Origin: Sphingomonadaceae bacterium OTU29LAMAA1
GTDB taxonomy: Bacteria > Pseudomonadota > Alphaproteobacteria > Sphingomonadales > Sphingomonadaceae
DNA length: 64,000 bases
Assembly: GCA_024072375.1 (NCBI GenBank)
Contig: CP099617.1
Location: 2,921,001-2,985,000 of the forward strand
Direction: 5' to 3'
Shown here: one piece after another, positions 7,771 to 16,384 of the stretch
Layout: each line of letters opens with the position of its first letter
Position numbering within the stretch: position 1 is the first letter of the stretch
Made by a program: the position numbers and the translations under genes
Notes under the pieces: generated by a model
What the model was told of the DNA's origin: nothing
Databases searched by the model: none
What the model saw: only the letters and a program-made list of their open reading frames with translations

Positions 7771-8691
7771 ATGAGCGGATCGCTTTACGCATATTCCGAA
7801 GCAAGCCGCCGCTGCGCATCGATGCAGCCCAATCGGCTGATCGAGAGCAGCGCCACCTCTGAATGGACCTCTCTACTGCTCGATCGGCACGAAGGATCGG
7901 GTCATAGCGACACGTTCGAAACGCATCCGACCGACGACTTGACGCTCGTCGTCGCGACAGCCGGACGTCACGACCTGCAGGCGCTGGTGGGTGGGCGATG
8001 GCGAACGGCGCTGTATCAGCCGGGCAACGCCGGCATGACGCCGCCGGGCGAAACGGCGCGCCTGCGCTGGAGTACGCCGTCGGAGCGGCATGCGTTCGGC
8101 ACGTTGCACCTCTATCTGCCGGGTTCGCTGCTGGCGCAGATCGCCGACGAATATCGTCGCAGCGGTCAGTCTGCGGATATCGATCGGTTGTCGATTCTGA
8201 CGTTTCGCGACGACATCGTGACGGCGCACGCAAATGCTCTAATTGTCGCGCATCTTAGCGGCGAACCCGACCTCTACGCCGCTGGAGCGGCACGGTGGCT
8301 GACCACGCACCTCCTGTCTCGGCAGGCGCAGTGGCGGAACGTTGCCGATGATACCCGTCGGCCGGCGACGTTGAGCGATCTTCGGCTTGTCCGGGTCATC
8401 GAATTTATGAGCTGCCACCTCGACCGAGCGCTGACGCTGGACGAACTCGGGCGCGAGGCGGGTATCAGCGTCCATCATTTCGGTCGTCGCTTTCGTGAGC
8501 ATGTCGGGATGGGGCCGGGGGCCTATCTGACGACGTTGCGGATCGATCGCGCCTGCCTGCTGCTGCGAACGACGGACCTTGCCGTCAGCGACGTCGCCTT
8601 TCGGTGCGGCTATTCCAGGGCCAGCGGGTTTTCCACCGCCTTCCTGCGTCACAAAGGATGTACGCCGAGCGCCTTCCGCGCCGAGCGCTGA
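7771..8691 (+). CDS. AraC-family transcriptional regulator (paralogue of the gene at 12544)
   Basis: In this 306-residue protein the C-terminal 100 residues form the double helix-turn-helix of AraC/XylS regulators. The first HTH is around LTLDELGREAGISVHHFGRR, the second around VAFRCGYSRASGFSTAF. The N-terminal half (EWTSLLLDRHEGSG and DLTLVVATAG) closely matches the protein at 12544-13497, so the two are paralogues bracketing the dehydrogenase and dipeptidase genes. It is immediately followed by two SDR genes on the same strand, its likely targets. The inducer is unknown. Confidence 0.92.
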   Translation: MSGSLYAYSEASRRCASMQPNRLIESSATSEWTSLLLDRHEGSGHSDTFETHPTDDLTLVVATAGRHDLQALVGGRWRTALYQPGNAGMTPPGETARLRWSTPSERHAFGTLHLYLPGSLLAQIADEYRRSGQSADIDRLSILTFRDDIVTAHANALIVAHLSGEPDLYAAGAARWLTTHLLSRQAQWRNVADDTRRPATLSDLRLVRVIEFMSCHLDRALTLDELGREAGISVHHFGRRFREHVGMGPGAYLTTLRIDRACLLLRTTDLAVSDVAFRCGYSRASGFSTAFLRHKGCTPSAFRAER

Positions 8692-8799
8692 CTTTCGCTA
8701 AGCCGCGGAAGTCTTTCTCGATCGCGCACCACGCCCGAAAAGTCGCAACCGTTACGGATGTTCAACGTACTCCTTGTGGTTGTAGACGGAGGACGGAAC

Positions 8800-9540
8800 G
8801 TGGCATCAATGAGCGGACGGACGGCGATCGTAACGGGATCGTCGCAGGGTATCGGCGCAGCAATCGTCGAGCGACTGGCCAAAGATGGCTGGTCGGTGAC
8901 GGTGAACTTCTCGGGTAACGAGGACACGGCACGGGCGCTGACGGACAAGATCGGTAGCGGCGGCGGCCGCGCGATCGCGGTCAAGGCGGATGTCAGCGAC
9001 CCGACAGCGGTGGCCCACCTGTTCGAAGAGACGACGCAGGCATTCGGCGCGGTCGATGCGCTGGTCAACAATGCCGGCATCATGAAGCTCGCATCGCTGG
9101 CGCAGACCGAGGACGACCTGTTCGACCGCCAAGTCGCTATCAACCTGAAGGGGGTGTTCAACTGCCTGCGCGAAGGTGCCCGGCAAATCCGCGAAGGCGG
9201 GCGGATCGTCAGCTTCTCGTCCAGCGTGGTCGGACTGTACCAGCCGACTTACGGTGCCTACGCCGCGACTAAGGCGGGCGTCGAAGCGATGACGCACATC
9301 CTCGCCAAGGAACTCGGCGCGAAGAAGATTACGGTCAATGCCATCGCGCCGGGACCCGTCGCGACCAAGCTGTTCCTGGACGACAAGACCGATGAACAGA
9401 TCGCGGCGGTGACCAAGATTATCCCGCTCGGCCGGCTTGCCGAGCCCGACGACATCGCCGCGGCGGTCGCCATGCTACTCGGACCCGACAGTCACTGGAT
9501 CACCGGCCAGATCATCCGCGCCAACGGCGGCGTCATCTGA
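8800..9540 (+). CDS. Short-chain dehydrogenase/reductase (FabG-like)
   Basis: A GTG at 8800 sits six bases after GGAGGA and is the best start; an ATG follows at 8809. The Rossmann protein of about 246 residues has the cofactor motif TGSSQGIG, NNAG, the catalytic Ser in FSSSVVG and the YAATK catalytic pair. These mark a classical SDR of about 250 residues, probably NADP-dependent. It lies between an AraC regulator and a second SDR (14 bp gap), forming a likely operon. The substrate cannot be told from sequence; 3-oxoacyl or xenobiotic carbonyls are possible. Confidence 0.9.
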   Translation: MASMSGRTAIVTGSSQGIGAAIVERLAKDGWSVTVNFSGNEDTARALTDKIGSGGGRAIAVKADVSDPTAVAHLFEETTQAFGAVDALVNNAGIMKLASLAQTEDDLFDRQVAINLKGVFNCLREGARQIREGGRIVSFSSSVVGLYQPTYGAYAATKAGVEAMTHILAKELGAKKITVNAIAPGPVATKLFLDDKTDEQIAAVTKIIPLGRLAEPDDIAAAVAMLLGPDSHWITGQIIRANGGVI

Positions 9541-9554
9541 ACAGGAGAGCAGTC

Positions 9555-10448
9555 ATGAGTTTAGTTACACTCGTCACCGGCGCATCGAGCGGTTTCGGCC
9601 AGATGATCGCCCGCGACCTCGCGGGCGCTGGCCACACGGTTTACGCTTCGATGCGCGGCACGACCGAAAAGAATGCCGACAAGGTCATGGACAACGCCGC
9701 CTTCGCCAAGGAACACGGAGTCGACCTGCGCTCGATCGAACTCGACGTGCAGGACGAAGCATCGATCAGCGCGGCGATCGATGCCGTGATCGCCGAGCAT
9801 GGCCGGCTGGACGTGCTGGTCCAGAATGCCGGCCACATGATGTACGGGCCGCTCGAATCGTTCACGCCCGAGCAGCTTGCGCAGCAATACGACGTCAACG
9901 TGCTCGGCACGCACCGCGTGAACCGTGGCGTCCTGCCGCACATGCGGGAGGCAGGATCGGGGCTGATCGTCTGGGTATCGAGCTCCAGCGTCGCCGGTGG
10001 TGTCCCGCCGCTGCTGGGACCGTATTTCGCAGCGAAGGCCGGCATGGATGCGCTGGCGGTCTGCTATGCAAAGGAACTGGCGCTGCTGGGCATCGAAACA
10101 TCGATCGTCGTGCCAGGCGCCTTTACCAGCGGCACCAACCACTTCGCGAACGCCGGACACCCCGAGGATACTGCGGTCGCCGATGCGTACACGGCCGCCT
10201 GGCCGGAAGGGTTTGCCGATCGCATCCAGAAAGCGCTGGCCGGCACCGTGCCGGAGGACGCCGATCCGGGTGCGGTCGGGCGGGCGGTGGTCGACATCGT
10301 CGCGGCACCAGTGGGCAAGCGCCCGCTCCGCGTCCATGTCGATCCCGCCAGCGATGGTGCGGCGGTGGTCTTTGCGGTGATGGACCGGGTGCGCGAGCAG
10401 TTCGTCGACCGGATCGGCTTCCCCGAACTCCTCCACCCCGCGCGCTGA
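9555..10448 (+). CDS. Short-chain dehydrogenase/reductase
   Basis: This 297-residue SDR of the longer 17-beta-HSD-like type has cofactor motif TGASSGFG, NAG in VQNAGHMMYG, the catalytic Ser in VSSSSVAG and YFAAK. The C-terminal extension (about 60 residues beyond the core) is usual for this subgroup. It starts 14 bp after the previous SDR, with ribosome-binding sequence AGGAGAG, and shares its transcript. Its stop codon is part of a long stem-loop, so transcription very likely ends here. The substrate is unknown. Confidence 0.9.
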   Translation: MSLVTLVTGASSGFGQMIARDLAGAGHTVYASMRGTTEKNADKVMDNAAFAKEHGVDLRSIELDVQDEASISAAIDAVIAEHGRLDVLVQNAGHMMYGPLESFTPEQLAQQYDVNVLGTHRVNRGVLPHMREAGSGLIVWVSSSSVAGGVPPLLGPYFAAKAGMDALAVCYAKELALLGIETSIVVPGAFTSGTNHFANAGHPEDTAVADAYTAAWPEGFADRIQKALAGTVPEDADPGAVGRAVVDIVAAPVGKRPLRVHVDPASDGAAVVFAVMDRVREQFVDRIGFPELLHPAR

Positions 10449-10500
10449 ACACAATGGGGCGGGGTCGCTCGTATCGACGGCCGACCCCGCCCATTGTGTT
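10448..10500 (+). terminator. Long stem-loop closing the SDR operon
   Basis: AACACAATGGGGCGGGGTCG and its complement CGACCCCGCCCATTGTGTT pair over about 19 bp with one bulged base, around a 14-base loop. The left arm overlaps the TGA stop. No long T run follows, so termination may be factor-aided or the hairpin may protect the mRNA 3' end. Confidence 0.7.
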
Positions 10501-10549
10501 CGAAGGCAGTCTTGCCGCTTATGATCGGTGGGAAACGGTAGGGGGAAAC

Positions 10550-11624
10550 ATGACGATCAATCGACGTTCGATGATCGCGCTTGGGTTGGGTTCGGTGTTT
10601 CTGGGGCGGCGCACGCCGATCGATGTCCCCGGCAGCAGGGCGTCGACTGTCGATCGACGCCAATCTGGTCCCGCCGATCGAGGGACCGGGCCGGCTCTAA
10701 CCGCGGGCGACCGCCATCATTCGCGCAGCGCGCCTCACCGCCCTGCGGGTCAACGTGGATGGGGATGGTACGGCTGCGAGCACCGCCGAGGCGATCGACG
10801 TGGTTTCGGCCGCGATCGGCGCGAACGCCGGTCTCCTTCGGCACGTTCGCACGATCGCGGACATCGAGGCGTGCCGACGGGATGGTCACCTAGGTTTCAT
10901 CTTCGGGTTCGAGCAGACGGGGCAGTTCGGCGGGCAGGTGGATGCGATCACGCGCTACGCCGCGCAGGGCGTCCGCATCATGCAGTTGAGCTATAACCAG
11001 GGATCGCCGTTCGGATCGGGGGTGTTGAGTGCCGCGCCAACGGGGCGGACCGCTTCGGGACGCGAGGCGGTCGCGCGGACGAATGCCGGAGGTGTCACGA
11101 TCGATCTCAGCCATTCCGACGAGCGGACGACGTTGGACGTGCTCGCCGTCACCGCCGCGCCGGCGGCCATCACGCATGCCGGCTGCGCCGCGATCACGCC
11201 GCATCCCCGCAACAAGAGCGATGCGGTGCTGCGTGCTATGGCCAAGGGCGGCGGGGCGGTGGGCTTCTACGAATTGCCCTTCCTCGCCCAACCGCCCAAG
11301 CAGCCGGATATCGACGATTACCTGACGCATGTGCTGCACGCGCTGCGGATCTGCGGCGAGGATCACGTCGCGATCGGCAGCGATGGCGCCGTTCAACACC
11401 TCGCCCGCCAACATGCGCGGCTATCTCGCCTTGGTGGCGAAGCGGCAGGCCCAGGGGATCGGCGCGCCTGGCGAGGATCGGCCGCCGTTCGTGACGGGGC
11501 TGGATCGGCCCGACCGGATCGAGATCGTCGCCATGCGCTGAACCGGCGTGGTGTGCCCGCCCGCGTCGTCGACAAGATCGCGGGCGGCAACTGGCTACGC
11601 GTTTTCCGCGACACCTGGGCATAA
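10550..11624 (+). pseudogene. Membrane dipeptidase (peptidase M19) with several frameshifts
   Basis: Translated segments in different frames together spell one M19 dipeptidase. They are an N-terminal Tat/signal-like start (MTINRRSMIALGLGS), a SIDANLVPPIEG segment in a second frame, a long core (IIRAARLTALRVNVDGDG through GVTIDLSHSD, ITHAGCAAITPHPRNKSD and IGSDG), then NMRGYLALVAKRQAQGIG in another frame and a VVDKIAGGNWLRVF ending. At least three frame breaks are needed, near 10670, 11390 and 11540. Either the gene is dead or the region has indel errors. It would be an exported dipeptidase. Confidence 0.75.
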
Positions 11625-11625
11625 C

Positions 11626-11652
11626 GCCCCCAGCGGCCGGGAAGCCGGGGGC
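11626..11652. terminator. Hairpin between convergent genes
   Basis: GCCCCC and GGC on the left pair with GCCGGGGGC on the right, with a small internal mismatch. It lies between the dipeptidase pseudogene and the leftward LprI-like gene and could end transcription from either side. Confidence 0.45.
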
Positions 11653-11670
11653 AGGGCGACGTCGGCTACC

Positions 11671-12372
11671 TCAATAGCGGCAATACCCCTCGTCCTTCGA
11701 AACCATCAGGCAGTCCTTCTTGCCCCGCAGAGCGCTTAGGTCGACCGCATCGCCTTTGCTCGGCCGCGCGGTCTCGGTAACGCCGTTCCGACGGAAACTC
11801 AGGCCGCCGGGCGTGATCGTGCCGGTGAAGACGCCCTGCATGTGAGCGTCCAGACCCCATTGGTTGTCGATCACGAAGCCGGCACCGCGGCGTGCGATCT
11901 TCATGTACGTGCCCTCGCCGCCCCGCCATCGGCCGACGAACGCCGACGCCGGCAGGACGCTTGCGCTAGTACCTTGGGATGACTTTGCGCCCAGCGCCGT
12001 GGTGCGCGCCTGCGTCGTGCTGACCCAGCACTGCGCCACGTACAGCGAGGTCGCGGATCCGCCGCCACGGCCCTTGGCGAGGCAATCGCGATCGCGCGAC
12101 TTCAGCCAGGCACGCTGTTCGGCTAGCAGCGTCTGCTGCGCCGCCGGGCGAAGGCGCGCGCGCAGTGCGTTGTAGCGGGCGCTCATCGCCGCATCGACGG
12201 TGCGCAGGTCGGCTGCGGCACAGCGCTGCATCTCCACGGTAGTCGTGCAGCGGGCCGGGCGCGGGCCCTGGAATGCCGGATTGGCCATGAAGGCCCCTGC
12301 GGTCTGTGCGGTCGCCGGCAATGCCGTGATCGCTCCGGCCGTTGCCACGGCCGCGAGAATGAACTGTTTCAT
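11671..12372 (-). CDS. Exported protein with LprI-type (DUF1311) lysozyme-inhibitor domain
   Basis: The 233-residue protein has an obvious signal peptide (MKQFILAAVATAGAITALPA, cleavage after ATAQ). Residues about 40-115 match the LprI/DUF1311 pattern: Cys in RCTTTVEMQRC, then ADLRTVDAAMSARYNALRARL and LAEQRAWLKSRDRDC. LprI proteins can inhibit lysozyme in the envelope. The second half is a separate beta-rich region with GTYMKIARRGAGFVIDNQWG and a Cys pair near the C-terminus. It is periplasmic or surface-exposed. The role in this organism is not known. Confidence 0.82.
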   Translation of the reverse strand: MKQFILAAVATAGAITALPATAQTAGAFMANPAFQGPRPARCTTTVEMQRCAAADLRTVDAAMSARYNALRARLRPAAQQTLLAEQRAWLKSRDRDCLAKGRGGGSATSLYVAQCWVSTTQARTTALGAKSSQGTSASVLPASAFVGRWRGGEGTYMKIARRGAGFVIDNQWGLDAHMQGVFTGTITPGGLSFRRNGVTETARPSKGDAVDLSALRGKKDCLMVSKDEGYCRY

Positions 12373-12543
12373 GGACCTGCCCCTAAGAATCTGATGATCG
12401 TTGGCCGAACGATGTCGGTGTTTCGATGAGCGTCGGGTGAACCCCTCCGCTGGGCAGGCCGCATGGGCGCATTCTCCGTCGTCCCCGGCGACGCCTCGGA
12501 TCCAGACGATGTGGATGCCCGAAGGTTGCTTCGGGCAGGCCGT

Positions 12544-13497
12544 TCAGCACGGATCGCGAACGATATCGCGGTTTCGCGAAACTCTGCGCCGTGTCCGATA
12601 AGCAGATGGCGTCATGCCGGCCTGGCGAAGGAAGGCCGTGGAAAATGCGCTCGGACGCGGATAGCCGCACCGCGCCGCGATCAAGGCCAGGGGCAGATCC
12701 GTGGTGTCGAGAAGGAGGCGGGCACGCTCCATGCGAAGTTCGGTGACGTAGGCGGCGGGCCCCATGCCGGTACGCTCCCGGAACCTGCGTCCGAAATGGT
12801 GCACGCTGATGCCGGCCTCCCGCGCCAGTTCGTCCAGCGTCAGTGGGAGGTGGAGATGGCAGCTGATGAACTCGATGACGCGGGCCAGTCGGCGATCGGT
12901 GATGGTCGGGCAAAGCCGTGGTTCGTCGGCGATATGATGCCATTCGGCCTGCTGCGACAACAGATGCGTGACCATCCAGTTCGCCGCGCTGGCTGCGTAG
13001 AGATCGGGTGCGCCGGACCGTATCGCGCTGAGCAAGGCGGACACCTGTCCTGCGAGGACCTCGTCGCGGAACGCGAGCGCGGAGATCCGCACCGTCGCGA
13101 TCGGCTGTCCGATACGACGGTATTCGTCGATCACGTCGGACACGAGCGAGCCCGGCAGATAGACGTGGACCGTGCGATAGCGTTCGCGCGTGGTGGCGGC
13201 ATCCAGGCGTACCCGGGCGGTTTCCCCCGCCGGCGTCAGGCAGGCCACGCCAGGCTGAAAGACCGCCGACCGCCATCGACCCTGAAGGAACTCGCTGACC
13301 TCGGGACTACCGGCAACGGCGACGGTCAGGCTGAGGTCTTCGGTTGCACAGGTCTCGAATATGCCGGTCTCGCCGGAGCCCTCCTGATTGTTGAGGAGCA
13401 GCGAGGTCCATCCGACCGCATTACTCGTATCGAGCAACGCCAACGGGATTGCGGATGCGCAACCGAGACTCGCCTGAGCATGATGGTGCGCGCGCAT
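12544..13497 (-). CDS. AraC-family transcriptional regulator (paralogue of the gene at 7771)
   Basis: This 317-residue protein has the double HTH at its C-terminus (LTLDELAREAGISVHHFGRR and IAARCGYPRPSAFSTAF). Its sensor half (GWTSLLLNNQEGSG and EDLSLTVAVAG) closely parallels that of the AraC protein encoded at 7771-8691. The pair probably arose by duplication and may respond to related signals. The upstream stretch holds a 16-bp palindrome, a candidate autoregulatory operator. Its neighbour upstream on the same strand is a DJ-1/PfpI protein, as in several AraC/PfpI loci. Confidence 0.92.
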   Translation of the reverse strand: MRAHHHAQASLGCASAIPLALLDTSNAVGWTSLLLNNQEGSGETGIFETCATEDLSLTVAVAGSPEVSEFLQGRWRSAVFQPGVACLTPAGETARVRLDAATTRERYRTVHVYLPGSLVSDVIDEYRRIGQPIATVRISALAFRDEVLAGQVSALLSAIRSGAPDLYAASAANWMVTHLLSQQAEWHHIADEPRLCPTITDRRLARVIEFISCHLHLPLTLDELAREAGISVHHFGRRFRERTGMGPAAYVTELRMERARLLLDTTDLPLALIAARCGYPRPSAFSTAFLRQAGMTPSAYRTRRRVSRNRDIVRDPC

Positions 13498-13544
13498 GGA
13501 CTGTATGACTCCTTGAGGAGTGCCTTGGAAAGACCGGCTAGAGA

Positions 13545-13560
13545 TCAGCCGAGCGGCTGA
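13545..13560. promoter_or_regulatory. Palindrome upstream of the AraC gene
   Basis: TCAGCCG-AG-CGGCTGA is a perfect 7-bp inverted repeat 48 bp before the AraC start. The two-base spacer argues for a protein-binding site rather than an RNA hairpin. Which regulator binds is unknown. Confidence 0.4.
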
Positions 13561-13650
13561 CCGACTATGTGTTCGCGATGCGCATTCAACGCCGCGCCGG
13601 CCAGTCCGTTCATGCGCGGAATTGCATACCGCGGTGTTCGGAACCGATTG

Positions 13651-14280
13651 TCATTCGTTGTCGGCAAACGGATCGTCGGCCGGATTATCGTTCCAGCAAT
13701 ACTCGGCGGCACGTGCGACGCTGTCGGCCATGGCGTGGCCGTACAGCTTTTCGACTAGGCCAAGCGCCATGTCCGTACCGGCGGACACGCCCGAAGACGT
13801 CATGAACTTGCCGTCCAGCACCCACCGGGCCGTCTTTTGCCAGTCGACGCGGGTGGACTGGCCAGCCACCCAGGCGAACGCGACCTTGTTCGTGGTGGCG
13901 CGCCGACCGTCGAGGATGCCGGCTCTGGCAAGCAGGGAAGAACCGGTGCAGACCGACGTCGTCCATTCGGTGCCCGCGCTCTGGCGGCGCAGGAAGTCGA
14001 GCATCGCCGCGTTGTTCACCTGGACGCGCGACCCCTGGCCCCCCGGGACCATCAGAATTTCGAACTGCGGTGCCGTTTCGAACGAGGCGGTCGCGAGCGA
14101 GGTCAGCCCCTGTGCCGATCGGACTGTCCCGCCGGCCTGAGACACGAGGACCAGTTCGTAGTCGGGCAGCCGACCCCACATCTGGACCGGGCCGAACACG
14201 TCGAGCGTTTCGAAATCGTCGTAGAGGATGATCCCGATCCGCTTCGGCTCGGTGTCGGGCGCTTGCGTGTTTTCGGCCAT
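13651..14280 (-). CDS. DJ-1/PfpI-family protein
   Basis: The ATG at 14280 follows GGAG at ideal spacing. The 209-residue product has the DJ-1/PfpI fold: RIGIILYDDFETLDVFGPVQ at the start, the acidic residue early in that segment, and the nucleophile Cys in TTSVCTGSSLLARAGIL. The C-terminal GVSAGTDMALGLVEKLYG is also typical. The pattern is closest to the isonitrile-hydratase/GATase1-like branch, whose members also act as glyoxalases or stress chaperones. The reaction cannot be settled. It lies upstream of an AraC gene on the same strand. Confidence 0.88.
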   Translation of the reverse strand: MAENTQAPDTEPKRIGIILYDDFETLDVFGPVQMWGRLPDYELVLVSQAGGTVRSAQGLTSLATASFETAPQFEILMVPGGQGSRVQVNNAAMLDFLRRQSAGTEWTTSVCTGSSLLARAGILDGRRATTNKVAFAWVAGQSTRVDWQKTARWVLDGKFMTSSGVSAGTDMALGLVEKLYGHAMADSVARAAEYCWNDNPADDPFADNE

Positions 14281-14407
14281 CGCTATCTCCAATCGAGTCC
14301 CACCGGCGGCTATCGACGGAAGTACACCGAATCTCCTGCAACCACTGCGTCGTTACCGGAGCGTGAGGTGATCGTAGTGGACGGGCGATTGCTTGGCGCG
14401 CCGCCTG

Positions 14408-15160
14408 TCACCAGCGGTGACGCGATTGGCTGGCATGGCCGTCATGAAAGAACCCGCCGGTCGCTCCCAACGGCCCCAGGGTGGCGAGGTCGACGACGAT
14501 CCTGGCGGCTTCCTCCACTGTGCGATGGCCGGTGTGACCGTTCAGGTCGGTGGCGGTGTACCCCGGATCGGCCGCGTTGACCTTGATCCCGTCGGCGAGA
14601 AGCTCCTTGGCCAGCTTTATCGTAAGCATGTTGAGCGCGGCCTTCGAGGCGCAATAGCCGGCGTAGCCGACGTTCCAGAACAGCCCTGCCATGTCGGTCG
14701 CATCGGACAACGAACCCAGGCCGCTGCTCATCATGACGATTCGCGCGGCGGTGGCGCGACGCAGCAGTGGCAGGAACGCCTGTGTGACTGCCAGCGGGGC
14801 GAAGGTGTTGACCTCGAACATCGAACGGATGTCGTCGATGCGTTCTTCGCTGGCGCGGAACGGCATTCCGATACTGATGCCGGCGTTGTTGACCAGCACG
14901 TCGAGCGCGCCGATCTGCTCGCCGAGCCGGTCGGCGGCGGCTTGCACGATGGCGGGGTCCGTCACGTCCAGCGCGAGGGCGTGGGCATTCAGTCCGGCTT
15001 CGCGGAGGTCGGCGGCGGCGGCTTCTCCCCGATCGGCGTCGCGGCATCCCAGCCAAACCGAATAGCCGCGCTCGCCGAGCTGGCGTGCGATGGCGAGGCC
15101 GATGCCCTTGTTGGCACCGGTGACGAGAACGCTCGGCGCGTTCGAAGAGGTTTTTTCCAT
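14408..15160 (-). CDS. Short-chain dehydrogenase/reductase
   Basis: The ATG at 15160 gives a 250-residue classical SDR: TGANKGIG cofactor loop, the CRDADRG segment typical of NADP preference, NNAG, Ser in MSSGLGS and YCASK. The WNVGYAGYCASKAALNML region and the DPGYTATDLNG motif resemble plant/bacterial carbonyl-reductase-like SDRs. It is divergent from an AraC regulator (127 bp between starts), which probably controls it. The substrate is unknown. Confidence 0.9.
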   Translation of the reverse strand: MEKTSSNAPSVLVTGANKGIGLAIARQLGERGYSVWLGCRDADRGEAAAADLREAGLNAHALALDVTDPAIVQAAADRLGEQIGALDVLVNNAGISIGMPFRASEERIDDIRSMFEVNTFAPLAVTQAFLPLLRRATAARIVMMSSGLGSLSDATDMAGLFWNVGYAGYCASKAALNMLTIKLAKELLADGIKVNAADPGYTATDLNGHTGHRTVEEAARIVVDLATLGPLGATGGFFHDGHASQSRHRW

Positions 15161-15286
15161 CGTCGCGATATCGACGCAACTGGCTTGACGTGCATTGTCG
15201 ATCGTACCGGATGCTTGCCTGATTCGGCCAACATGATCCTTTGGCCCAGTCTTGACAGCACGATCGGCCCGGTGAGGATATCGGCG

Positions 15287-16147
15287 ATGCTGACGACCCT
15301 GATACCGAGCGCCACGCGCCATGCATCCGCGGACGGGCGGGCAACCGCGATGCCGCAGCTGACGATCTGGACCGCAGACAAGCCGACCGATCCGATCCCG
15401 GCGTTATTCGAACCCGAATTCTATCTTCTGCTGCAGGGCGCGAAACGGATGACGATCGGCGATCGCATCATCGACGCCGCCGGCGGGATGAGTGCGGTGG
15501 CATCGGTTGGTCTGCCGTTCACCAGCCAGGTTGTCGTGGCGACACCGGAGACGCCTTACCTCGGCATCGAATGGAAGATCGATCCGTCCGTCATCGCCGA
15601 CTTGCTGCTCCAGATGCGCGAGGAGGACGATCAACTGACCGGTGCGATTTCGATGGCGCAGGTCGACGCCACTGTGATCGAGCCACTCGGGCGGCTGCTA
15701 CGCCTGCTCGATACGCCCGGCGAAATCCCGGTGCTGGCGGCGCACTACGAACGCGAGCTGTGTTTCCGCCTGCTGCAGGGGCCGCTGGGACCCCGGCTCC
15801 GCCAGATCGGCCGGCATGACGCCCGGTTCGCGCAAATCAAGCGGGCTGCGGAATGGATTGGACGGAACGCCGTCAGTCCGATCAACGTCGTGCGGCTTGC
15901 TGCCGACGTCGGCATGAGCGTGACGTCCTTCCATCGGCACTTCAAGGCGGTGACGGGTCACACCCCGCTGGCCTATCATCATCAGCTTCGGCTGCTGGAG
16001 GCACGCCGTCGATTGGCGACCGGAACCATGACCGTGACCGCCACCGCGTTCGACATGGGCTATGCCAGCGCCTCGCAATTCAGCCGCGAGTACAAACGGG
16101 CGTTCGGCGTCGCGCCCGTCCATCACACGGTGCCGATGCGCGCTTAG
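15287..16147 (+). CDS. AraC-family transcriptional regulator with AraC_N-type sensor
   Basis: The ATG at 15287 has GGTGAGG nine bases upstream; much longer upstream frames are antisense to the SDR and rejected. The 286-residue protein has the N-terminal cupin-like domain of the AraC_N family (FEPEFYLLLQGAKRMTIGDR and YLGIEWKIDPSVIADLL). A C-terminal double HTH follows (VVRLAADVGMSVTSFHRHF and AFDMGYASASQFSREYKRAF). It is divergent from an SDR gene. This AraC subgroup commonly regulates the neighbouring aldo/keto or SDR gene in response to small organic molecules. Confidence 0.92.
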   Translation: MLTTLIPSATRHASADGRATAMPQLTIWTADKPTDPIPALFEPEFYLLLQGAKRMTIGDRIIDAAGGMSAVASVGLPFTSQVVVATPETPYLGIEWKIDPSVIADLLLQMREEDDQLTGAISMAQVDATVIEPLGRLLRLLDTPGEIPVLAAHYERELCFRLLQGPLGPRLRQIGRHDARFAQIKRAAEWIGRNAVSPINVVRLAADVGMSVTSFHRHFKAVTGHTPLAYHHQLRLLEARRRLATGTMTVTATAFDMGYASASQFSREYKRAFGVAPVHHTVPMRA

Positions 16148-16384
16148 GATCGCCCCGCCGGTTTCGAACGCTTTCCTCAGATCACTCTGGCGAAACCATT
16201 CAGCACGCTCGCGAACGTGCTGCGATTGTCGGCGAATCCTGGCTCGTCTAGTCCGCGCTTGGCGCCCGACACTCTGACCGTGGGTGGTTGGGCAGTGCGG
16301 GTGGACCCGCGTGATGCATCAAATCGCGAGCTGCGAAATGCCCTCTACTCGCTCTACACCCCTTTCGAGATAGGATCAGAGACC

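Noticed and set aside
9561..10454. 297-codon leftward frame opposite the second SDR
   Set aside because: Exact antisense mirror of a strong SDR gene, with no ribosome-binding site.
9437..10996. 519-codon rightward open frame across the second SDR
   Set aside because: It is out of frame with the SDR, has Arg/Gly-rich composition and no domain; typical of shadow frames in high-GC DNA.
13554..13612. Possible reverse-oriented copy of the dispersed repeat (GACCGACTATG to CCGTTCATG)
   Set aside because: Only the outermost bases agree and the length is about 10 bp short; the internal TGGG blocks are missing.
14393..15286. Long rightward open frame joined to the AraC gene
   Set aside because: It is antisense to a clear SDR, with low-complexity composition; the AraC homology begins at the ATG at 15287.
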